40,177 bases of DNA, taken from Thermodesulfobacteriota bacterium (lineage in GTDB: Bacteria; Desulfobacterota; Desulfomonilia; UBA1062). This document shows, in pieces, positions 1 through 8,976 of the stretch. The stretch covers positions 1 to 40,177 of the forward strand of contig JALOOZ010000008.1 in the NCBI GenBank assembly GCA_025454155.1, given 5' to 3'. How positions within the stretch are numbered: position 1 is the first letter of the stretch; the number at the start of each line of letters is the position of its first letter. Both the position numbers and the translations under genes were made by a program. The notes beneath the pieces were generated by a model, which saw nothing but the letters and a program-made list of their open reading frames with translations, searched no databases and was not told the DNA's origin.

Positions 1-66
1 GAGACGGTCTACAACAACCCGGACGTCATCGAGGCATACCTCGGCAAGGACGAGGAGGGAGCATAG
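1..66 (+). CDS. C-terminal end of a branched-chain amino acid ABC transporter ATP-binding protein (LivG-like), truncated by the window start
   Basis: Frame 1 reads ETVYNNPDVIEAYLGKDEEGA*. The '..NPxVIEAYLG' ending is typical of LivG, and livF follows immediately. Confidence 0.8.
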   Translation, partial: ETVYNNPDVIEAYLGKDEEGA

Positions 67-67
67 G

Positions 68-805
68 ATGGCAGCCCTGCTCAGCATCGAGGATCTCCGC
101 ATCAGCTACGGGGCCCGGGAGGTCCTCAAGGGAATCAGCCTCAGCCTGGACGAGGGCGAGATCGTCACCGTGCTCGGCGCCAACGGTGCCGGCAAGTCCA
201 CCCTGCTCCAGGCCGTCTGCGGGCTCGTCCCCATCACAGCCGGAACCGTCACCTACGCGGGAGGGGTGCTGAACAAAGTCCCGGCCCATGAGATCGTGAT
301 CAAAGGCATCTCGCTCTCCCCGGAGGGCCGCCGGGTATTCCCCACGCATACCGTGGAGGAGAACCTCCACCTCGGGGCATTCACCCGCAGAAAACACAAG
401 GAAGAGATCGCCAAGGCGAAGGAACGCGTCCACTCCCTGTTCCCCATCCTCAGGGAGCGGAGCCGCCAGCTTGCGGGGACACTGTCCGGGGGCGAGCAGC
501 AGATGCTGGCGATTGGACGGGCACTCATGAGCAACCCCCGGATCCTGCTCCTGGACGAACCGTCTCTGGGCCTTGCCCCCATCCTGGTCAAGCAGATCTT
601 CGACATCATCCGCGAGATCAACCACCAGGGTGTCTCCATCCTGCTCGTGGAGCAGAACGCCCACAAGGCGCTGAATGTCGCCGGCCGCGGCTACGTGCTG
701 GAAAACGGACTGATCGCAGCTCAGGGGCCGGCCGATGTACTCAGGTCAGACGAAAAGATACAGGAGGCCTACCTGGGTGGGGCGGCGCTGAAGCGGAAGA
801 AGTAA
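68..805 (+). CDS. livF: Branched-chain amino acid ABC transporter ATP-binding protein LivF
   Basis: Walker A GANGAGKST, signature LSGGEQQMLAIGRAL, Walker B ILLLDEPSLGLAP; LivF-type C-terminus IQEAYLGG. Confidence 0.93.
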   Translation: MAALLSIEDLRISYGAREVLKGISLSLDEGEIVTVLGANGAGKSTLLQAVCGLVPITAGTVTYAGGVLNKVPAHEIVIKGISLSPEGRRVFPTHTVEENLHLGAFTRRKHKEEIAKAKERVHSLFPILRERSRQLAGTLSGGEQQMLAIGRALMSNPRILLLDEPSLGLAPILVKQIFDIIREINHQGVSILLVEQNAHKALNVAGRGYVLENGLIAAQGPADVLRSDEKIQEAYLGGAALKRKK

Positions 806-836
806 AGACGGAAAAGAAAGGATCCCCCTTTCACCC

Positions 837-2771
837 TCAGAACAGGGTGAAATCCAGCTGCCCGTTCGTCCTGTCCGCCCTGACGAGCTTCACCCGCACG
901 GTCTGCCCGATGGCCAGCCTTGGTGACCGTGCCCTCCTTGTCCTTCGTGCCGGCCGGCCCGGGATCGAATCAATCCGGACCAGCCCGTCCACGGGGGGGT
1001 CCAGGACCTCGACGAACATGCCATACGGCTGCACGCTCGTGATGACGGCATCGAACTCCTCACCCAGGCGGGAGACCATGTAGGCTGCGGTCTTGAGCTT
1101 AATGGCCTCCATCATGGCATTGTCCGTGAACTCCTCCCGGTCGGAGACTTCCGTTCCCAGTCTCTTCAGGGACTTCAGGTCCCGATCTCTGTCTTTCCCC
1201 GAGCATCCTCCTGAATCCAGCACCTGCTTGACGAGCCGATGGATCATCAGGTCCGGGTACCTCCTGATGGGCGAGGTGAAGTGGAGATAGCCCGTAAATG
1301 CCAATCCGAAGTGACCGAGATCCTCGGCCGAATACCGGGCCCTCTGCAGGGATCTGAGAATGTGCATGTTGACGAAACTCTCCAGCGGTCTTCCACGGGA
1401 GGCATCGGCTATTCCCTGGAGCGTTTCGTGGACCTTCTCCCCGGACGAAGCCGCCCTCTTGAGCATACCGAGCAGTGAGGAGGAGTACCCGATCTCGGCC
1501 AGGGTCTCCATGAGTTCCATCAGATCCTGCTGCCTGGGGGGCTCGTGCACGCGAAAGAGCACGGGCATCCCGTGCCTCAGGAGATATGCGCACACGGTCC
1601 GGTTGGCCAGGAGCATGGCCTCCTCGATGAGGCGCTCGGCAGCGCCGTGCCTGGTCCTGCCGATGGCCTGGACGGCGCCTGAACCGGAAGTCTCGATCTT
1701 CACCTTCTCAATGTCGAAGTCGAGGCTGCCCTGTTTCCTTCTGCGGTCATGGAGATGCTGAGAGATCCTGTAAAGCTCCTTCAAACGCCAGGCAATTTCC
1801 GGGTCAGCATCTCTCGATCCCTCCGTGCCTTCGAGGAACGGCCCCACCTCCTCGTAGGTGAGCCTGGCCCTTGACCGTATCATGGCCTCGCAGACCCGGT
1901 ACGAGATGACCCTTCCCCTGGGTCCCAGGACGATCTCGACGGCCACGGCGAGCCTTTCCTCGTCAGGCTTCAGGCTCATGGCTCCGTTGCTGAGGACCTC
2001 GGGCAGCATGGGGATACAGACCTCGGGAAAATAGACGCTGAAGGACCTGGCCCTGGCCTCACGGTCGAGGGCCGTGCCCCGCCTCACCGCATGAGCCACA
2101 TCCGCGATGGCCACGGTCAGGAGCAGGGTGCCGTCCGAGAGCTTTTCGATACCCACGGCATCGTCGAAATCCCTCGCATCGATGCCGTCGATGGTGAAGA
2201 GAACGCGGTCCCGCAGGTCCCTGCGGCGGCCGGACTCGAAGGCCATGTCGATGCGTGCCGCCCGGTCAGCCTCACGCTCCACCTCTTCGGGGAAGCGCCA
2301 CGCCAGACCATATTTCGCTGAAAGATACCTGAGGTCATCCCCCACGGTGTCGGGGATGTCCAGGGACCTCTCTACCCTCGCCGTCACGGTGCTCACTTTC
2401 TGGGCCGCCCTGGGCGGGATGATGACCGCGCTCACCATGTCGCCGCTTCGTGCCTCCCCCTGCTCCCCCAGGGGGACGATGAGGGTATAGGGCATGGCCT
2501 GAAGCGGCTCCAGGATGCCGAATTTCCCCTGCCTGACATACCTCCCCGTCACGGTGAGACGTGCTCGCTCGACAATGGCGACGACCTTTCCCCGCAGGCC
2601 CCTCCGGTCATGCCAGAGGCTCACCTCCACGAGATCGCCGGGAAGAGCGCTGTTCAGGGCTTCGTGCGGCACGAAGACGCCCTCATCCCGGCCCCTTGCA
2701 TCCACAAAGGCATATCCCTTGGGATTCCATGATAGTCTGCCGATGGCCCTGTTCTTCATCTTGCCCCTCAT
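837..2771 (-). CDS. rnr: Ribonuclease R (RNB/VacB family exoribonuclease)
   Basis: N-terminal cold-shock-like domain (GRLSWNPKGYAFVDA), RNB catalytic region (IDGIDARDFDDAVGIE, FTSPIRRYPDLMIHR), C-terminal S1 domain. Start trimmed from the 720-aa ORF to MRGKMKNRAIG (MKN at 2759 is the alternative). Confidence 0.92.
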   Translation of the reverse strand: MRGKMKNRAIGRLSWNPKGYAFVDARGRDEGVFVPHEALNSALPGDLVEVSLWHDRRGLRGKVVAIVERARLTVTGRYVRQGKFGILEPLQAMPYTLIVPLGEQGEARSGDMVSAVIIPPRAAQKVSTVTARVERSLDIPDTVGDDLRYLSAKYGLAWRFPEEVEREADRAARIDMAFESGRRRDLRDRVLFTIDGIDARDFDDAVGIEKLSDGTLLLTVAIADVAHAVRRGTALDREARARSFSVYFPEVCIPMLPEVLSNGAMSLKPDEERLAVAVEIVLGPRGRVISYRVCEAMIRSRARLTYEEVGPFLEGTEGSRDADPEIAWRLKELYRISQHLHDRRRKQGSLDFDIEKVKIETSGSGAVQAIGRTRHGAAERLIEEAMLLANRTVCAYLLRHGMPVLFRVHEPPRQQDLMELMETLAEIGYSSSLLGMLKRAASSGEKVHETLQGIADASRGRPLESFVNMHILRSLQRARYSAEDLGHFGLAFTGYLHFTSPIRRYPDLMIHRLVKQVLDSGGCSGKDRDRDLKSLKRLGTEVSDREEFTDNAMMEAIKLKTAAYMVSRLGEEFDAVITSVQPYGMFVEVLDPPVDGLVRIDSIPGRPARRTRRARSPRLAIGQTVRVKLVRADRTNGQLDFTLF

Positions 2772-2833
2772 GGTTGAAAACCCTACCACTGCCAAGCCAA
2801 AACATGCAATGATAGAGCCTGAAGGCAGACGCC

Positions 2834-3472
2834 ATGCAGGACCAGACAAGCCATGAAATCCCTCTGAAAAAGAAGCGCATCTACGGCCCGGACGTGGTTC
2901 TCGTCTCCCGTGATGGGCTCGCCCTCGTGGAAAAGACCTACCGGGAGCGGCCTCTGCCTGTCCGGCTGATCGGGCGCCTGCTCGTGAAATGGGAGACATA
3001 CATCTATGCGAAGCTGCAGGGCATCCCCGGCATTCCCTCGGTCGTACCGGCCTGCGATCCCTTCACCATCACCACCACCTACATGGGAGGGCACAACCTC
3101 AAGACCAGGGTGAGAATCCCGGACAAGACCTATTTCGAGCACCTGGAACAGCTCCTCCTTGCCGTGCATGAACGCGGGGTGATCCATCTGGATATGCGAA
3201 ACCGACGGAACTACGGGATGGATGGATCTGGAGAGCCCTATCTCGTGGACTTTGCCTCGAGCCTCTACCTGCCCTGGAAGGGTCCCCTGTGGCGCCTTCT
3301 CTGCAGCATCGACCGCATGGGCTACCTGAAGGTCAAGGAAAAGCTCCACCCGGACCTCCTTACCCGCAAGGACAGGGTCAGCTCCTCTCTGGGCAGGACC
3401 CTGAGCCGCCTGTGGCTTCCGCCGCGGATCTTACGGTTTTTCAGAGACTTCCTTGCCCGGCTTGCCCGCTGA
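2834..3472 (+). CDS. Small protein-kinase-like protein (Kdo/RIO-type lipopolysaccharide kinase fold)
   Basis: Kinase-like motifs: VEKTYRERP region, HLDMRNRRNYGM catalytic loop, YLVDFASSLY in the DFG position. Confidence 0.65.
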   Translation: MQDQTSHEIPLKKKRIYGPDVVLVSRDGLALVEKTYRERPLPVRLIGRLLVKWETYIYAKLQGIPGIPSVVPACDPFTITTTYMGGHNLKTRVRIPDKTYFEHLEQLLLAVHERGVIHLDMRNRRNYGMDGSGEPYLVDFASSLYLPWKGPLWRLLCSIDRMGYLKVKEKLHPDLLTRKDRVSSSLGRTLSRLWLPPRILRFFRDFLARLAR

Positions 3473-3745
3473 ACCGGAAGTCCGGGCCAGGGCCTTCTCG
3501 AGCTCCCGGACCTCTGACCTCATGGCCCTCATCCTGAGAAAGCGGGAGGCCTGGGAGGGAATCTCCAGGACGATGATGGGCGCCATCCCAGCAACGAAGA
3601 AGGCCGCCATGAGTATCCACAACTGCAGCGGCATCATGAGCCGGTAGCCTAGGATGGTCAGGGTGAATTCCTGGGTGTTGTTCACGCAGAAGGTGATGAG
3701 TGCGGCCAGGAAGACAATCATCAGGACGATGTTGAGATACCTCAT
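3431..3745 (-). CDS. LapA/DUF1049-domain membrane protein
   Basis: Two TM segments with NNTQEFTLTILGYRLMMPLQLWILMAAFFVAGM, followed by a charged coiled tail. The 3' end overlaps the convergent kinase gene by 42 bp. Confidence 0.75.
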   Translation of the reverse strand: MRYLNIVLMIVFLAALITFCVNNTQEFTLTILGYRLMMPLQLWILMAAFFVAGMAPIIVLEIPSQASRFLRMRAMRSEVRELEKALARTSGSAGKPGKEVSEKP

Positions 3746-3843
3746 GGTGTCTTCTATACCCTGAAACCGCCTTCGAGATCAAACGTTCCAGGCGAGTGTC
3801 TCTCCTGCCCGGGATCATTTCAGTCTTCATGCATAGATTGCTG

Positions 3844-3872
3844 TTGAAATTTATCAAGACCCCATATATATT
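3844..3872 (+). promoter_or_regulatory. Candidate sigma-70 promoter upstream of the DUF1015 gene
   Basis: TTGAAA - 17 nt - TATATT, about 50 nt upstream of the ATG at 3922. Confidence 0.5.
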
Positions 3873-3921
3873 CCGCTTTCTGTATGTCTCTTTGACATCC
3901 AGTCCATGATAGGAGCAGTGA

Positions 3922-5205
3922 ATGCCAAAGATCCGTTCCTTTCGGGGTATAAGATACAGCCCTGAACGCGTTGATCTCGCAAGCGCCATCTGTCCCCCGT
4001 ATGATGTCATCTCGTCCCAGCAGGTGGAGGATTTCTATACCAGGAGCATCTACAATGCGGTGCGGCTCGTCCTCGGCAAACAGTTTCCCAAGGACAACAA
4101 GGACAACAACCGGTATACCAGGGCCAGGGTCCTGTTCAGGCAATGGTTGAAGGAAGAAGCCCTCATCCAGGATGATAAGCCCTCACTCTATTACCATGAG
4201 CACTCCTATGTCCTCGGTGACAAGACATCCACGAGAAAGGGATTCATCGCTTCCGTGCGCCTCGATGATGATGACAAGAAAAACATCAGGCCCCACGAGC
4301 AGACCGTGAAGAGCCCCAAGCTCGACCGACTCCGTCTCATGAGCGAGGTGAGGACGAACTTCAGCTCGGTGTTCGGGCTGTATTCCGACACCAAGAAGGT
4401 TATGGAAAACCAGGTCAGGGCGAAGCTCGGTTCCCCTGACATCGAGTTTTCCACCCGGGACGAGACACACAAGCTCTGGGTCATCGATGAAACGGCCCTC
4501 ATCGACAAGATCGCCAAGATGATGCATAACAAGAAGATCATCATCGCCGACGGCCAGCACCGCTACGAGACCGCGAAAATCTATCGTGACCGCATGAGGG
4601 CTGCCACGGGGAAAAACGATGGGACCCAGAATTTCGACTACATCCAGATGTACCTCATCAATACGGAAGAGGGCATAAAGATCCTCCCCACGCACCGCAT
4701 CATCATCGACAGCATGGGTGTGGGGCTCGTTGACCTGGAATACCGGCTCAAGGAGATCTTCAACATGGTCCCCTTCGACAACCGGAAGGCCTTCATTGCG
4801 GCGTTAAACAAGGGAGGGAAAGGTACGCTGGGCCTCTATGTGAAGGGCATACCCAGGTTCTACCTGCTCCAGCTTTCCCAGGACCCCGAGATCGACAAGT
4901 ACCTGCCCATGGGAACTCACCCCCTGCTCCGGCGGAACGATGTGACTATTCTCCATGAATGCATCATAGACCCTATCCTGGGTATCGGGACCAACATGGA
5001 GAACAAGAGGATCATGTTCATGAGCAGGGCAGAGGAGGCCCTCGACATGGTTGCCAAGGAACAGGCGGACATCGCCTTCCTCCTCAATCCTCCCTCCATG
5101 GAGGATGTCATGGAAATAGCCGAAGTCGGCCTGAGGATGCCGCACAATTCCACCTACTTCTACCCCAAGGTCCCCACAGGACTGGTATTCCATTCTCTCG
5201 AATAG
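3922..5205 (+). CDS. DUF1015 family protein
   Basis: MPKIRSFRGIRYSPERVDLASAICPPYDVIS start, IIIADGQHRYETA and AFLLNPPSMEDVMEIAEVGLRMPHNSTYFYPKVPTGLVFHSLE are characteristic of DUF1015. Confidence 0.92.
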   Translation: MPKIRSFRGIRYSPERVDLASAICPPYDVISSQQVEDFYTRSIYNAVRLVLGKQFPKDNKDNNRYTRARVLFRQWLKEEALIQDDKPSLYYHEHSYVLGDKTSTRKGFIASVRLDDDDKKNIRPHEQTVKSPKLDRLRLMSEVRTNFSSVFGLYSDTKKVMENQVRAKLGSPDIEFSTRDETHKLWVIDETALIDKIAKMMHNKKIIIADGQHRYETAKIYRDRMRAATGKNDGTQNFDYIQMYLINTEEGIKILPTHRIIIDSMGVGLVDLEYRLKEIFNMVPFDNRKAFIAALNKGGKGTLGLYVKGIPRFYLLQLSQDPEIDKYLPMGTHPLLRRNDVTILHECIIDPILGIGTNMENKRIMFMSRAEEALDMVAKEQADIAFLLNPPSMEDVMEIAEVGLRMPHNSTYFYPKVPTGLVFHSLE

Positions 5206-5358
5206 CCCGGTGGAAGCGTCCACGATGAAACTGAAGTCCATCATGCTCATCGGCATCATCCATACCATTGCTCAAAACTCGTTTCTCGGTATATTACAGA
5301 AGGCTCCGGCAAGATTCACTGCCGGAATACTGGAGGAATTCATCGGGAGGGTACCACT

Positions 5359-6645
5359 GTGAAGAGAATGTTCTTTTTGACCATCGTATTCGCACTGATT
5401 TCCGGGGTGCTTCGGGTCCAGCCATCCGGCGCCATGACCCTTGAAGAGTCCCTGAAGATGGCCGTGGAGAGGAATCCGCGGGTGAAAGCGCAGAATCAGG
5501 AGGTGTTCATCAAGGAGATGGATAAGAAATCCCAGTTTTCCCGTATGCTCCCCAGTGCCGACCTTTCCTACGGGTATGCCCGGCTCAACGAGTCTCCTTC
5601 CATGGCCTTTCCCGCACCCATCGGCACGGTCCCCCTGGGAACCAAGGACAATTACGAGTTGAGCGTTGAAGCCATACAGGTCCTGTTCGCCGGAGGAGCC
5701 CTGTACAACAGCTACCTGATAGCAAAAAACGACCAGTTCGCTGCCGAGATCGACCGCGAGCAGACCATCAGGAACCTCAAACTCCTGGTCATCGATGCAT
5801 ACTACGGGGTGATCAAGACGAGACAGCTCAGGGAGGTGGCAAAGACCAGCGTGACGTCAGTCAAATCCCTCATGGATGTATCCAATGCCTTCTTCAACCA
5901 GGGCATGATACCCAAGAACAACCTCCTGGAAGCCCAGGTGCGTTACTCAGAGACCGAACAGAACCTCATCTCAGCCGAAAACGCGGTCATGATAGCCGAG
6001 TCCAACCTCAACCTGCTCCTGGTCCGGGACCTTTCAGAGGAGATAAGCATCGACTCGGAAATCCCCCTTGTCACCATGGACATCCCCTTTGATCAGTCGC
6101 TCCAGACCGCTTTCGAGAACAGGCAGGAGATCAAGACGACAAAACTCCAGCTCGACAACGCCGAGAAAGGGATCACCATTGCTCGCTCCGCATTCATGCC
6201 GCGCGTTGCGGCAACCTACACCTATTCCAGGGCAGGCGAAGACCCGGATGTCGAGGACGACTCCTGGGAGGCCGGCATCGGCCTGAACTGGAACATCTTC
6301 CAGGGGGGGGGCAGCTACTGGAATTATAACAAGGCCCAGTACACCAGCACCAAGGTCGGCTATCTCCTGGAAAGCCTGAAAAACGTGGTCACCCTCGAGG
6401 TCAAGAACTCGTACCTGAATGTCCTGGAGGCACAGGCACGGCTGCAGGTGGCTGAAAAGACCATCGCCCAGGCCCAGGAAAACTTCCGGATCGAGAAGGA
6501 CCGGTACAACCTCCAGGTATCAACCTCCACCGATGTGCTCAGGGCCGAGGCCCTGCTGAGCCAGGCACAGAGCAACCTGATCTCCGCCCGGGCAGACCAG
6601 GCCAGGGCCATGGCTGCCTTGCGCGCATCCATGGGGACCCTCTAG
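5359..6645 (+). CDS. TolC family outer-membrane efflux protein
   Basis: Signal peptide, OEP repeats (MTLEESLKMAVERNPRVKAQNQEV; QSLQTAFENRQEIKTTKLQLDNAEKGITIARSAFMPRVAATYTY). Confidence 0.9.
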   Translation: MKRMFFLTIVFALISGVLRVQPSGAMTLEESLKMAVERNPRVKAQNQEVFIKEMDKKSQFSRMLPSADLSYGYARLNESPSMAFPAPIGTVPLGTKDNYELSVEAIQVLFAGGALYNSYLIAKNDQFAAEIDREQTIRNLKLLVIDAYYGVIKTRQLREVAKTSVTSVKSLMDVSNAFFNQGMIPKNNLLEAQVRYSETEQNLISAENAVMIAESNLNLLLVRDLSEEISIDSEIPLVTMDIPFDQSLQTAFENRQEIKTTKLQLDNAEKGITIARSAFMPRVAATYTYSRAGEDPDVEDDSWEAGIGLNWNIFQGGGSYWNYNKAQYTSTKVGYLLESLKNVVTLEVKNSYLNVLEAQARLQVAEKTIAQAQENFRIEKDRYNLQVSTSTDVLRAEALLSQAQSNLISARADQARAMAALRASMGTL

Positions 6646-6676
6646 GCCCCGCTTCGGGTATCGCGTCTCTACGGGG

Positions 6677-6710
6677 GGCCGGGTCGGATCTCCCTCCGCA
6701 GAGCCCGGCC
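6677..6710 (+). terminator. Hairpin after the TolC gene, possible terminator
   Basis: GGCCGGG ... CCCGGCC inverted repeat 32 nt after the stop codon. Only a weak T-tract follows. Confidence 0.35.
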
Positions 6711-6747
6711 TTGATAGGCCGCCTTCATATGTGCTAACCACACCCGC

Positions 6748-8373
6748 ATGACGAAAAAGCTGACCCTCAAGAGCGAGATCTCGAGGGTGCTCGCATGCAC
6801 ACTTTCGGAACGGGCCCGGGGCATCATCGACTCCCCCTACACCAGACAGATCCTCGAGCAGCTCCCGCCGCAGGACGCCTATATAGTCATCAAGGAATCC
6901 TGGGGTATGGACAGCCAGATCCTGCTCCAGTACATTCCTCCAGAGACGGTTTGCCGGTTCATCGACCTGGACTGCTGGGAACAGGACTCCTTATCTGTGG
7001 ATTCCGTCATGGACTGGCTCATGGAGATCTACAACGCCTCCCTTGAATCCCTGATACAGGCCCTCGACAGCCTTGATCAGGAGATCATCGTGCTTCTCTT
7101 CCAGAACTATATCGAGGTGGTGCATGTCAGGCCAACGGACGAGCACATTCCAGACCTCATCGACGGGGGGTTCGAGAGCCTCGATAGCAACTTCTTCTAC
7201 CGCATGGTCAACGAGGATGATCGATCCCACTTCATCAAGGAGATGTTGAGCATCCTGTTCACCCATGAGAAGGATCTCTACTCTTCAATCCTTGAATCGG
7301 TTATGTACGAGCTGAAGAGCTCCATGGAGGAGGCGGCCTATGAGCGGAGATCGCTGCGCCTCATGGAAATGGGGTTCCCGTCCCCTGACGAGGCCATCGA
7401 TGTCTACCGGCATATTCGACCGGAAAAACTCCTGAACCAGGGGATCATCAGGGACAAGACCCCCGTCATCACCAGACATCTCCATATGCTGCCCGCCGTT
7501 TATCTGGAGCAGTTCTCCCAGGGCGCGTCTCTCCTGGTTGCAACCCTGCGCAAGACGACTGAAGAGACACGGGAACGATTCATTTACGAGATGATCTACC
7601 TGGCCAACAAGCTTGTCATGGCAGACTACAGGCCGCTCAATGACAGCGAGGGCGTCAGGCTCAGCATGGAAAAGGCGGGCTCGTTGGCGACCCTCGGCCT
7701 GAGCGTGGCCATCCGGGAGAAAGGTCTGCCCGCCCAGGATGTCCTGAACTCCATCAATGCCGAAACCCTCTTCTCGCTGGGATACAACATGGTTTACGTG
7801 CAGCAGCGAAGGCTCAGGCTGCTGCTGAACGACATAGAGAGGACCATGATCCCGGAACATATGCGTGAACTGGCGGATGGCCTCCTGCAGAAAAGGCCTC
7901 TGTACAGATCCAGGGAGTTTTCAGGCATCGAGGAACTCGACGAGATTACCCTGTTCATGGACCGGCTGGAGGCCATGGCCGGTATCATGGCACATCTGAA
8001 CTGGGAGGACCGGATCCCAGACCTGGCCAACACCAATACGGGGGCGGGCCTCGACATGGAGAACATCATCCTCACCTCCCTGGCCGTCAATACCGTCAGC
8101 AAGGAGACAGGGTTCCGTCCCATCAGCAGGGATGAGCTCATGGGCTTTCTCTCCAAGGCGACCAGGCTCGAAGGTGGCATGAGGCTGGTTTACCCTGCCT
8201 TCAGGGAGCAACTCCCATCACACCTGAAGGCGCTGGACACCTCTCTCGGCCGGGAGCTGGCTGAGGATATTGCCGGGGCACTCACCGCCAGGATCGAAGA
8301 GGAGGCCGGCGGCATCAAGGTCCTCTCGTCCCTGGAACCACGGTTCATCACCTGCCTGATCGTGAGGCTCTGA
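6748..8373 (+). CDS. DUF6178 family protein (function unknown)
   Basis: Long all-helical ORF (LTLKSEISRVLACTLSERARGIIDSPYTRQILEQLPPQDAYIVIKESWGMDSQILLQYIPPETVCRFIDLDCWEQD). Family recognised from memory, common in delta-proteobacteria. Confidence 0.75.
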   Translation: MTKKLTLKSEISRVLACTLSERARGIIDSPYTRQILEQLPPQDAYIVIKESWGMDSQILLQYIPPETVCRFIDLDCWEQDSLSVDSVMDWLMEIYNASLESLIQALDSLDQEIIVLLFQNYIEVVHVRPTDEHIPDLIDGGFESLDSNFFYRMVNEDDRSHFIKEMLSILFTHEKDLYSSILESVMYELKSSMEEAAYERRSLRLMEMGFPSPDEAIDVYRHIRPEKLLNQGIIRDKTPVITRHLHMLPAVYLEQFSQGASLLVATLRKTTEETRERFIYEMIYLANKLVMADYRPLNDSEGVRLSMEKAGSLATLGLSVAIREKGLPAQDVLNSINAETLFSLGYNMVYVQQRRLRLLLNDIERTMIPEHMRELADGLLQKRPLYRSREFSGIEELDEITLFMDRLEAMAGIMAHLNWEDRIPDLANTNTGAGLDMENIILTSLAVNTVSKETGFRPISRDELMGFLSKATRLEGGMRLVYPAFREQLPSHLKALDTSLGRELAEDIAGALTARIEEEAGGIKVLSSLEPRFITCLIVRL

Positions 8374-8466
8374 GACGGCAGTTCGTGAAGGGACAGCTCC
8401 TCATGGTATTGCTTTCCCATGACTGGGCCCTACTATGAAAAAATACCCCTGTTGCGAGGTTTGTGT

Positions 8467-8775
8467 ATGAAAAAAGCCTTCGGCATTCTTATTGGCCTCC
8501 TGGTGATCACCAGTCTCATTGTCCTTGTCTCGGCCCCCTGTTCTTCTGCCGGGTCCGAGCAGAAAGATCCCGCTGACATCGTCATGAAGGCTTGCTCGGC
8601 CTGCCATGACACGGGAAAGGTCTGCAAATACCTGGGCAAGAAAGACAAAGAGGCCTGGCTCAAGGTCGTGAACGGCATGGTCAGGAAGGGCGCGGCTGTG
8701 GACCAGGCCGACATCCCCCTTGTCGCCGATTACCTTGCAGGTCTGGAGCCCGGGTCAAAGCCTGTCTGCAAATAG
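8467..8775 (+). CDS. Small periplasmic monoheme cytochrome c-like protein
   Basis: Signal peptide MKKAFGILIGLLVITSLIVLVSAPCSSA, one CxxCH motif (CSACH). Start trimmed from 8419 to the ATG at 8467. Confidence 0.85.
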   Translation: MKKAFGILIGLLVITSLIVLVSAPCSSAGSEQKDPADIVMKACSACHDTGKVCKYLGKKDKEAWLKVVNGMVRKGAAVDQADIPLVADYLAGLEPGSKPVCK

Positions 8776-8797
8776 AGTGCACGGTACCCTCTGGATT

Positions 8798-8828
8798 CTG
8801 GCGGCCGAGCAGAGACTCGGGCCGCCAG
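8798..8828 (+). terminator. Strong hairpin downstream of the cytochrome gene, possible terminator or RNA processing element
   Basis: CTGGCGGCCGAG-cagaga-CTCG(g)GCCGCCAG, 12 bp with a single bulged G. No immediate T-run. Confidence 0.4.
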
Positions 8829-8976
8829 TCTGAGTCCCGTGTATTTCTTTCCCTGCTTCCCGCAGGATTGACAAGGCTCCTCCATATACGGTAGGTGAGC
8901 CCCTGCCAGGGTCCTCGGACCTGCCATGCAGGAACCCGGGCCTTGTAAATCCTTTGATTTGAGGGAGGATCTCCAT

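Noticed and set aside
2772-2999. N-terminal extension of rnr
   Set aside because: Arg/Gly-rich junk overlapping the divergent kinase gene; RNase R homology begins at MRGK/MKNRAIG.
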